From the NCBI GenBank assembly GCA_013288745.1, contig JABDBG010000019.1:1-36393 (forward strand): a stretch of DNA of 36,393 bases, written 5' to 3'. Shown here piece by piece: positions 23,360 to 32,700 of this stretch (position 1 is the first letter of the stretch; every line of letters begins with the position of its first letter). The notes under the pieces are model-generated. The model saw only the letters and a program-made list of their open reading frames with translations, did no database searches and was not told the origin of the DNA. Origin of the DNA: Bacteroidota bacterium. Lineage in GTDB: Bacteria > Bacteroidota > Bacteroidia > Chitinophagales > Chitinophagaceae. A program made the position numbers and the translations under genes.

Positions 23360-24508
23360 TTGATATTGGAAAATAATTACATAGGCCGAAGCGTATACTT
23401 AATTATGCTGATAATTTTATTATCGCCGGTAATTTCATTTGCCCAATTTGCAGAGTACTCAAATGAATTTTTAAATATCGGTGCAGGAGCCCGGGGCCTT
23501 GCTATGGGTAGCGCTCAGGTAGCCTCCGTTAAAGATGGCACTGCCGGTTATTGGAACCCGGCGGGGTTAGTGGGCGTAAAAGGGGATGTGACGGTAGACC
23601 TTATGCACGCCGAATATTTTTCAGGCATAGGAAAATATGATTACGGAGCTATAGCAGTTCCTATCCAGGATAATAAAAGAACATTAGGCTTGTCTGTATT
23701 AAGATTTGCGGTAGATGATATTCCTAATACTTTGTTTTTGGTGCAACCGGATGGAAGCGTTAATTATAATAATATCCAAAGTTTTTCATCGGCTGATTAT
23801 GCAGTGTTATTATCTTTTGCACAAAATGTAAAAGAATCAAAAGATATGAATGTTAGTTTTGGGTTGAATGCAAAAATAATTTATCGCAAGGTAGGTTCGT
23901 TTGCAACAGCCTATGGTTTTGGGATCGATGCAGGAATACAGGCACATGGGGAACGCTGGCATTTTGGTGCAGTAGCAAAAGACCTGACAAGCACCTTTAA
24001 TGCGTGGACCTTTCATTTTACTGACGCACAGAAGCAGGTACTGTATTTAACTGACAACAATATACCTGTAAAATCAACGGAAATAACGGCACCAAGTTTA
24101 GTGATAGGTGGCGGATATGATATTAGAATAAGCAGGTCCATTAATATATCTCCCGAAGCAAGCTTTAATGTAACTTTTGATGGAAAAAGAAATACGGTTA
24201 TTGCAGGTAATACTATAAGTCTGGATCCTCACATAGGAGTAGAAGCATCTGTAAAAGATGTATTTTTTATCCGCGCCGGAATAACAAATTTTCAACAGGG
24301 CTTAGCAGATGGGGATACATTGAATCAAAAAAGAGTATGGATATATCAGCCAAGTCTTGGTGCCGGATTCAAAATAAAAAGCATAACAATTGATTATGCT
24401 TTTACCAATTTGGCGAATCAATCAAGTCCTTTATATACTAATGTTTTTTCTCTTCGGTTTGGATTAAAAGGGAAAAAGGAAGAGGAGCATAATACATCAA
24501 CGCCTTAA
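23360..24508 (+). CDS. PorV/PorQ-family outer-membrane protein, PorV2-like T9SS component
   Basis: In the T9SS, PorV-type FadL-like barrels carry cargo from the translocon to the sortase at the outer membrane. The 382-residue protein has a signal peptide ending at SFAQ (about residue 29). The conserved family opening follows: EFLNIGAGARGLAMGSAQVA...GTAGYWNPAGL. Alternating beta strands run to the end. The frame has no early ATG. TTG at 23360 gives a signal peptide with an arginine before the hydrophobic core, while the first ATG (23405, codon 16) would leave MLIILL with no basic residue, so a TTG start is preferred. The PorU-like gene follows after 46 bases, forming an operon. The PorV2 name rests on this pairing; plain PorV is possible. 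Confidence 0.8.
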   Translation: MILENNYIGRSVYLIMLIILLSPVISFAQFAEYSNEFLNIGAGARGLAMGSAQVASVKDGTAGYWNPAGLVGVKGDVTVDLMHAEYFSGIGKYDYGAIAVPIQDNKRTLGLSVLRFAVDDIPNTLFLVQPDGSVNYNNIQSFSSADYAVLLSFAQNVKESKDMNVSFGLNAKIIYRKVGSFATAYGFGIDAGIQAHGERWHFGAVAKDLTSTFNAWTFHFTDAQKQVLYLTDNNIPVKSTEITAPSLVIGGGYDIRISRSINISPEASFNVTFDGKRNTVIAGNTISLDPHIGVEASVKDVFFIRAGITNFQQGLADGDTLNQKRVWIYQPSLGAGFKIKSITIDYAFTNLANQSSPLYTNVFSLRFGLKGKKEEEHNTSTP

Positions 24509-24554
24509 ACAACCATTTTCTTTTTTTTAAGAAAATAAAAATATAATTAAAAGC

Positions 24555-27500
24555 ATGAAAAGAATATTGTTTGCATTCTTTCTATTTGTATCGTCAGTTG
24601 CTTATGCGCAATTGAGTAATAGTTGGATTGATTACAGTAAAACTTATTACAAATTTAAGCTTGCACAAAGTGGGTTATATCGTATCAATGAATCTGTATT
24701 ATCTTCAGCAGGCTTAAGCAGCATCCCTGCAGAACAATTTCAATTATGGAGAAATGGCAAGCAGGTAAGAATATATACATCCGTTCCAACAGGTCCGTTA
24801 GGCAGTACTGATTATATAGAATTTTGGGGTGAGATGAATGATGGGAAAGCGGATAAAACACTCTATCGCGATTCTGCTTTTCAGTTGAATGACCATTACA
24901 GCATGAGCTCAGATTCTGCTGCTTATTTTTTAACGGTAAATCCTGCAGGGGGCAATGCTGATTATACAACCGTTGCTAACAACACAAGCACTAACGTGCT
25001 GCCGGCAGAACCGTATTTTATGCGAAAGATCGAAACATTATTTAGAGACCAGGTGAATTTGGGTGCTCAGGTAGATCTTGGCGGAGAGTATATTTATTCT
25101 TCGGAATACGACAGAGGAGAAGGTTGGACCAGCAATCCTATCGCAGGCTGCTGTCTTAATAAAACTTTTTCAGGATTAAATACTTATACCGCAGGCCCAA
25201 CTAATAATGTTTCTTTTCATATCACAAGCAATGGTCTTGATACTGCTGTCAGGGATTTTCAAGTAAAATTATTTAGCACTGTTATATTTGATACTACGTA
25301 TCATGATTTTAATATCATTGATAAAACAATAAATAATATCGCATTGTCAACGTTAGAGAATTCTGACAATGCCTCTGTTTCTATTGGCACTGTTAGTAGT
25401 AATAATGCCGCTGATCAGATAGTTGTAGGAACTTTTTCATTTACTTATCCATCAACATTTAATTTTAACGGACAGACAAATTTTTATTTTGAGTTGCCTG
25501 CCGCACCTTCAGGCAATTATCTTGTAATAAATAATTTTAATAACAATGGTATTGCACCTGTTTTGTATGATCAAAATACAGGCAACAGGTATATAGGGGA
25601 TATTACTACTCCCGGGCAAATAAAATTCGAATTGCCTGCTTCGATGGATCCATTGCGAAGATTTTTATTAGTAAGTCAGGATCCCGGTAATATCGCTACG
25701 ATTAATTCACTTACTTCCAGAACATTTGTAGATTATAGTAATCCTGCTAACCAGGGCAACTATATTATCATAAGCAATCCCGTATTATATAATGATGGAT
25801 CAAGCCATAATTATGTAGATCAATATAGAGCATACAGGGCTTCTTCTCAGGGCGGTAGTTACAATGCAAAAGTTTTTCCAATAAGTGAATTAACCGATCA
25901 GTTTGCGTTTGGTATAAAAAATCATCCTGTAGCAGTTCGTGATTTTATACGATATGCGTATAATAATTTTGCAGTTAAACCTCAATACGTTTTTATCATT
26001 GGTGGTGGGGTCAGCGCATTAAACATTGCGCAAAGTGAAACTTCGCCACTAGCTGATCAACTTGATCTTATCCCAACTTTTGGGTATCCAGCATCAGATG
26101 TTTTACTTGCTTGTAATCCGGGTGAAAATGTGCCGCTTGTACCTATTGGCCGGCTATCAGCAGTTACAGGAACTGAAGTAGGATACTATTTACAAAAAAT
26201 GCAGGATTATGAAGCTGCACAGGCTTCAACAAGTCAAACAGTCACAGATAAACAATGGATGAAAAACTTCATTCACCTGTCTGGCGGTAATGATCCAAGC
26301 GATAACAGTGTGTTTACATTATACCTGAATGGCTATAAAAATATAGCCCAGGATACTTTGTTTGGCGCCAACGTGCAAACTTTTGTAAAAACAAGTACTG
26401 CTTCTGTTCAACAAGCTAACGGATCAACAATTACACAATTAATAAATAATGGCCTTGGGTTTATCGGTTACTTCGGCCATGCTTCCGGTACAACTTTAGC
26501 ATATAATCTTGGTACTCCGCAATCATATACGAATCTTGATAAATATTATTTCTTTGATGTGAGCGGTTGTATTGCTGGAGATAATTATGAATTGGATCCT
26601 AACCGTTTGCTAGGTTATACAACACTTTCTGAAGAATATGCTTTGGCTAACAATCGTGGAGCTATTGGCTTTTTAGGAGGCAGTTATTTAGGAGTTTCAA
26701 ATTATCTTGATAATTACAACACGATCTTTTATAATGAATTTTGTAAAAGTATGTATGGTAATACTGTTGGAAATCAATTGCAACAGGTATGCCAGACAAC
26801 AATGTTGAACACGCCAGGTTTTACAGATAATTCTCAAAATTCATTTTTAACAAGAGCTAATTTAGAAGAAGTTAATTTAGATGGGGACCCTGCATTAAAA
26901 ATCAATTCATTTGCATTGCCTGATTATGATATAGAAGATCAATTAATAAAAATAAGTCCATCGGTTATTTCTATAGCGGATAGCAGTTTTGCTCTCACAG
27001 TTAAGTGGGCAAATCTTGGCCGTGCAACAGATGATTCGATACGTATATTGATCGAACGTAAATTGCCCAATGGAACTATTCAGGTTTTATATAATCAAAT
27101 GATACTGGCCACCAAATACAGCGATTCTGTAAATCTTGAAGTACCTATTCATTCATTAACTGATAATGGAACGAATCAAATAATAGTATCGTTGGATGCT
27201 GATAATAAAGTAACGGAATTATCTGAAACCAATAATCTTTTCACAAAAAGCTTTCAAATTTTCGCTACGGAATTATCTCCCGTTTATCCTTATAATTATG
27301 CTATTGTTAATCAGCAAAACATCACTTACTCAGCTTCTACTGCAAACCCTTTAGGTCCGCTAAGTAAGTATATGATGGAAATAGATACTACAGCATTATT
27401 TAATTCACCTTTTTTGAAACAATATAGTTCAACAGGAATAGGGGGCGTTATTCAATTTACACCAGGTAATATCACGTTTACAGATAGTACCGTCTATTAT

Positions 27501-29705
27501 TGGAGAACGGCAATTATTCCTGCAAGCCCTACTGTACCAACAGTGTGGACCAGTTATTCTTTTGTTTATTTACCAACTGGTGGTACAGGGTTTAATCAAT
27601 CTCATTATTACCAACATCTTCAAAGTACTTATTCCAATATTGTTTTAAATTCAAATCGGGAGTTTACATTCCCGCAACAAAATAGTGATCTAAGGATTAC
27701 AACAGGTATATATCCTTACACTAATTATGACAATATAAGTGATCAGTTAAACGGCAATCAATTGGATTTTTACGGATGTACCTATAATGCAATACAATTT
27801 TATGTCTACGATAGCGCCACACTTCAGCCTTTATCTAATTACAATGTGCCGCCCGGATATACCAATGGACGTTTCGGAAGCCAGGCTGTATGTGTTGGAC
27901 CGAGGGACTTTTTCGAGTTTTATTATCCTGACCCTACCGCTAGAAAAAATGCTATAAATTTTCTCGATAGTATTCCCAGTGGAGATTATGTATCTATTAC
28001 CAATCTTGGAGCTACCTCCAATACTTCTTTTATAAGTGACTGGCAATCCGATCAGGCTACATTGGGAGCGGGTAATGATCTGTATCATAAACTAAAAGCA
28101 TTAGGTTTTACAGATATAGATAGCTTTACACAGAATATTCCTTTTTTGTTTTTTTATCAAAAAAATGTAAGTGGTTTCGCGCCAAAGCAATTTGTAGGAA
28201 CTGATCCCACCAGCAGAATAAATCAGGATTTTACATTGTCATCAAGACTCGACTCAGGGACAATACAATCTCCGGTATTTGGCCCCGCGAAAAACTGGAC
28301 GAGCCTGCATTGGAACGGCAAAAGCATAGATCCTACGGCCAGTGATCTGGTGCAGGTTCAGGTGTATGGCGTTAAAAGTGATGGCTCACAAACTTTACTT
28401 ACTACGGTTTCACCCGCAACGGATACATCACTTTCCTTTATTAGTGCAGCAACATATCCATACCTGCAGTTAAAAATGCTCAACTCCGATGTGCAATATG
28501 CAACACCCAATCAATTGCAATACTGGAGAATAAATGCAGATTATGTTCCCGAAGGGGCAATTGCACCTAATATTTTATATACGATGCGGGATACTATTGC
28601 CTTCGGACAAAAAATTCCTGTGGCCATTGCATTTAAAAATGTTAGTCAGGTTTCTTTTGATAGCGTACAGGTATCTTTTGTAATAACGGATGCTAATAAT
28701 ATAGCCCACACGATCCCGATACCGAAAGGAAAAATACTGATATCGGGAGATACACTATCAATACGCGATACCATTGATTCAAAATTGTATCCGGGTAACA
28801 ATACTTTATATATAATGTTCAATCCGAATAATGATCAACCGGAGCAATATTTATTTAATAATTTCTTATACGCAAACTTCTATGTGGCAGTAGATAATAC
28901 CAATCCATTATTGGATGTAACTTTTGATGGCGTTCATATTTTGAATAAGGATATTGTGTCAGCCAAACCAAATATATTAATTAAGCTAACAGATGAAAGC
29001 AGATTTCTTGCTATTACAGATACAAGTTCTATGACCGTACAGGTTCAGTTTCCTCCGTATTATAATGGTAGTGGTTCTGTAACACCGCCTTTACGAACCT
29101 ATACTTTTGGAGATTCAATGCGTTTCATTCCTGCAGACCTGTCTAAGGGAAACAATGTTGCCAGTATTGAATTTACACCTTCTTTCCCGATGGATGGAAC
29201 CTACCAGTTAATTGTAACGGGTAAAGATCCTTCGGGTAATCCGGCAGGAAGCCTGTCATATAGGGTAAGTTTTAACGTCATCAACAAAGAGATGATATCA
29301 AACCTATTGAATTATCCCAACCCCTTTACTACTTCTACAGCGTTCGTATTTACGATAACAGGTACACAAATACCTCAAAATATGAGGATCCAGATCTTAA
29401 CCATAACGGGTAAAGTGGTAAAAGAAATTACACAAAATGAACTAGGTCCGATCCATGTAGGCACTAACATTACAGAGTATAAATGGGACGGAACCGACAG
29501 ATACGGACAAAAATTAGCAAATGGTGTTTATCTGTACAGGGTTCTTACTAATTTAAATGGCAAGTCTCTGGATAAATATACGGGGGTAGTGGCAGAGCCA
29601 TCAAATGAGGACGGCAAGATTTCGAATACAACAATAACCAGTGGGCTCGGCACTACAGATCAATATTTTACAAAAGGCTATGGAAAAATGTATTTAATGA
29701 GGTAA
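24555..29705 (+). CDS. C25-peptidase T9SS sortase-like protein (PorU2-like)
   Basis: PorU-type gingipain-family peptidases cleave the C-terminal sorting domain from T9SS cargo and attach the cargo to surface lipopolysaccharide. The 1716-residue protein has a signal peptide (1-19, VAYAQ) and a beta-rich N-terminal region. A C25 domain (about 400-780) carries the catalytic pair H642 (GYFGHASG) and C672 (DVSGCIAGD). CARDB-like segments follow near 800-900 and 1345-1440. A FlgD-like C-terminal domain begins at NYPNPF (1586-1591), and the protein ends YFTKGYGKMYLMR. It is about 550 residues longer than classic PorU (about 1160), which together with the adjacent PorV-like gene suggests the PorU2 group. 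The family assignment is strong; the exact cargo and reaction are inferred. Confidence 0.82.
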   Translation: MKRILFAFFLFVSSVAYAQLSNSWIDYSKTYYKFKLAQSGLYRINESVLSSAGLSSIPAEQFQLWRNGKQVRIYTSVPTGPLGSTDYIEFWGEMNDGKADKTLYRDSAFQLNDHYSMSSDSAAYFLTVNPAGGNADYTTVANNTSTNVLPAEPYFMRKIETLFRDQVNLGAQVDLGGEYIYSSEYDRGEGWTSNPIAGCCLNKTFSGLNTYTAGPTNNVSFHITSNGLDTAVRDFQVKLFSTVIFDTTYHDFNIIDKTINNIALSTLENSDNASVSIGTVSSNNAADQIVVGTFSFTYPSTFNFNGQTNFYFELPAAPSGNYLVINNFNNNGIAPVLYDQNTGNRYIGDITTPGQIKFELPASMDPLRRFLLVSQDPGNIATINSLTSRTFVDYSNPANQGNYIIISNPVLYNDGSSHNYVDQYRAYRASSQGGSYNAKVFPISELTDQFAFGIKNHPVAVRDFIRYAYNNFAVKPQYVFIIGGGVSALNIAQSETSPLADQLDLIPTFGYPASDVLLACNPGENVPLVPIGRLSAVTGTEVGYYLQKMQDYEAAQASTSQTVTDKQWMKNFIHLSGGNDPSDNSVFTLYLNGYKNIAQDTLFGANVQTFVKTSTASVQQANGSTITQLINNGLGFIGYFGHASGTTLAYNLGTPQSYTNLDKYYFFDVSGCIAGDNYELDPNRLLGYTTLSEEYALANNRGAIGFLGGSYLGVSNYLDNYNTIFYNEFCKSMYGNTVGNQLQQVCQTTMLNTPGFTDNSQNSFLTRANLEEVNLDGDPALKINSFALPDYDIEDQLIKISPSVISIADSSFALTVKWANLGRATDDSIRILIERKLPNGTIQVLYNQMILATKYSDSVNLEVPIHSLTDNGTNQIIVSLDADNKVTELSETNNLFTKSFQIFATELSPVYPYNYAIVNQQNITYSASTANPLGPLSKYMMEIDTTALFNSPFLKQYSSTGIGGVIQFTPGNITFTDSTVYYWRTAIIPASPTVPTVWTSYSFVYLPTGGTGFNQSHYYQHLQSTYSNIVLNSNREFTFPQQNSDLRITTGIYPYTNYDNISDQLNGNQLDFYGCTYNAIQFYVYDSATLQPLSNYNVPPGYTNGRFGSQAVCVGPRDFFEFYYPDPTARKNAINFLDSIPSGDYVSITNLGATSNTSFISDWQSDQATLGAGNDLYHKLKALGFTDIDSFTQNIPFLFFYQKNVSGFAPKQFVGTDPTSRINQDFTLSSRLDSGTIQSPVFGPAKNWTSLHWNGKSIDPTASDLVQVQVYGVKSDGSQTLLTTVSPATDTSLSFISAATYPYLQLKMLNSDVQYATPNQLQYWRINADYVPEGAIAPNILYTMRDTIAFGQKIPVAIAFKNVSQVSFDSVQVSFVITDANNIAHTIPIPKGKILISGDTLSIRDTIDSKLYPGNNTLYIMFNPNNDQPEQYLFNNFLYANFYVAVDNTNPLLDVTFDGVHILNKDIVSAKPNILIKLTDESRFLAITDTSSMTVQVQFPPYYNGSGSVTPPLRTYTFGDSMRFIPADLSKGNNVASIEFTPSFPMDGTYQLIVTGKDPSGNPAGSLSYRVSFNVINKEMISNLLNYPNPFTTSTAFVFTITGTQIPQNMRIQILTITGKVVKEITQNELGPIHVGTNITEYKWDGTDRYGQKLANGVYLYRVLTNLNGKSLDKYTGVVAEPSNEDGKISNTTITSGLGTTDQYFTKGYGKMYLMR

Positions 29706-29761
29706 CGAGCCTCACTTTACGGCTACACCAAAATTAATAACAGTATTATAGTAGTATTGAA

Positions 29762-29792
29762 TTTGTGTATAGGTAGCTATTAGCTATTTTTG
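29762..29792 (+). promoter_or_regulatory. consensus Bacteroidota promoter at the start of tamB
   Basis: TTTG (29762-29765), exactly 19 bases, then TATTTTTG (29785-29792) match TTTG-N19-TAnnTTTG at every defined position. The spacer contains a TAGCTAT heptamer twice in tandem (29774-29787). Transcription would begin near 29797, beyond the TTG at 29790. Confidence 0.65.
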
Positions 29793-32700
29793 TATATAAT
29801 TTATACCAGCCTGCAAAGATCTCGGAAAATATTAAAGCAATTTGTTCTGACAGTTTTATTACTGTTGGCACTTGTTTATGTTACGCTTCATCTAACACCG
29901 GTACAAAACTGGATCGCAAGAAAAGTCACTACTACACTTTCAGAAAAATTACATACAGAGGTTAGTATTCAAAGCATAGGTTTTCGTTTTTTTGATAAGT
30001 TTGAATTGGAAGGGTTATTGATCAGGGATCTTCATAAGGATACCCTATTATATGCAGGTACCGCTAATGTGAGTATTACGGATTGGTTCTTTCTAAAAGA
30101 TAAACCTGTTTTAAAATATGTAGGTCTGGATGACGCAGTTGTAAATATGAATCGTAAAGATTCTGTATGGAATTATCAGTTCATAGCAGATTATTTATCC
30201 GGTGCCACAAAAGACACATCCACAAAACGCGGTGGAGGAATTGATATCGATCTTAAAACGTTGGAACTTCAAAACGTATTCATCAATAGCATTGATCAAT
30301 GGAAAGGGCAAGATATGCTGACTTCTGTAAAAAAATTAAATCTTTCTGCAGATGACATCGATCTTACTAAAAAGAAAATAGACCTTAATACGATCACAAT
30401 AGACGGAGGTTCTTTTGCCATTAAAGAATATACAGGTTACAGGCCAGATGCAGATATTCCTATTGATGTTATTGATACAACCCAGGCCTACAAATGGAAC
30501 AATGATGGATGGATCGTAAATATAAAGGATATTAAACTTACAAACAGTTCCTTTGCAAGCGATAATCAAACAGACAGACCGGCCTATACAGATCATTTTG
30601 ATGGATTGCATTTGCGTTTCGACTCCATTGCCGGAGATATAGATAATGTGCATTTTGAAAAAGATACGCTCACTTCTGGTGTAAAATTATCCAGTACTGA
30701 ACGCAGCGGTTTTAAAGTAAAAAAGCTAGAGGCGCAAATGAAGTTTACACCGGAGTTACTGGAGTTCAAACAACTCGATCTTGTTACTAACAGAAGCAGG
30801 CTCGGAAATTATTATGCCATGAAGTATAACAACTTTACGGATGACATGAATAGCTTTTTACATAAAGTAACGCTCTACGGTAATTTTGATAACTGTACAG
30901 TAAACAGCGATGACCTTGCTTTTTTTGCTCCGGAATTAAAAAACTGGCACCGTACTTTTTCCGTTAAGGGAACAGCTAAAGGAACGATAGATAATTTAAC
31001 TGCTACCAAGATGTTGATCAAAAGTGGCAACACAATTATTGACGGTGATATTACTTTAAGCGGCTTACCCGATATTGATAATACTTTTATCGATTTCAAA
31101 TCAAAAAATCTGCAAACGAATTATGCCGATGTTACAACGATCGTTCCCTCACTAAAACAGATTACTTATCCGCAGTTGAGCAGATTAGGAAACATACATT
31201 ATAAAGGAAATTTTACAGGCTTTATCAATGACTTTGTTGCATATGGCACTATCAATACTAATTTAGGAACCGTTACCGGTGACGTTAATATGAAATTTCC
31301 TACAGGAAAACCGATCACCTATTCAGGTAAAATAGCAACAGGTGGTTTTCAGCTTGGACAATTTTTAGACCTTGCAGAATTGGGAGCTATTGCTTTTAAT
31401 GGTGACGTTAAAGGGCAAGGGCTTAAAACAAAAGACCTAAAAGCAAATTTCGATGGAAATATTAGTTCCATCACTTTTATGGGCTATCCTTATAAAAATA
31501 TAAAACTGAATGGAGATTTTGACAAAAGATTATTCAATGGAACGGTGAGCGTAAATGATCCAAATCTTGAATTAGATTATCTTAAAGGAACGATCGATCT
31601 AAATAATGAAGAGCCAGTATTTAATTTTGATGCGAATCTTTCTAAAGCGGATTTTAAACAATTAAAACTGACACATGATAATTTCTTGTTAACAGGACAT
31701 TTTAATTTCAATTTTTCGGGTAGTAATATCGATAACTTCTTAGGTTCGGCAAAAATTTACAATGCTACTTTACTACATGAAAATAGTCCTTTGTCCTTTG
31801 ATTCTCTAACGCTTCATTCTAAAATAATCAATAACGAAAAGTTTTTGACCGTTCAATCCAATGAGATGGAAGCAAGTGTTACAGGTAAGTTCACGATACT
31901 TGAATTGCCTGATGCTTTTAAACTTTTCCTGAATCACTACTATCCATCTTATATTAAAAAACCAACCTACGCTTTAAATGATCAGGATTTCAGATTCATG
32001 ATCCAAACAAATAATATTGATAATTATATACAATTGGTAGATCCTAAATTACAAGGGTTTAACAATACCGTTATAACTGGAGATCTGCGGTTAAAAGAGA
32101 ATGAATTAAATATAAATGCATCTGTGCCTCAGTTTGGGTACAATGGAAAAATATTTAATAATATAAGATTGATAGGGCATGGAAATTTAGATACACTTGT
32201 AGCCAAGGTTGACGTATCTGACATAGCGATCAATGATAGTATACACTTTCCTAGTACTAAACTTGTTTTTTCTTCGCATAATGATATCTCAAAAATAAGT
32301 CTTACCACAAGCGCAACACAAACGTTAAACAATGCTTCCTTAAATGCGCAGGTACAAACAATGGCGAATGGCGTTAAGATCGATTTTTTCCCTTCGTCCT
32401 TTGTTATAAACGATAAGGAATGGGATATAGAAAAAGACGGAGAGTTGATAGTCGGCCCTTCCCAATTGATCGCCAGTAATATAAAATTATCACAAGGGAT
32501 ACAGCAGGTAAACATAGCAACAACGCCATCAACCACCGTACCTAATACGAACGATATATTAATTGGCGTAAAAAAAGTGAGTATCATAGATATCACACCA
32601 TACCTTTTTAAAGATCCAAGATTAGAAGGGTTATTAACCGGTACTATTACAATAACAGATCCTTTTGGAAAAGCAATTATCGATTACGATGCGGAAGCAG

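Noticed and set aside
24516-24535. Hairpin TTTTCTT / AAGAAAA between the PorV2-like and PorU2-like genes
   Set aside because: The stem is short and entirely A/T except for one G-C pair; the 46-base spacing suggests one operon rather than a terminator.
32129-32596. 155-codon minus-strand frame inside tamB
   Set aside because: tamB is continuous and family-like across this stretch; the antisense frame has no domain or initiation signal.
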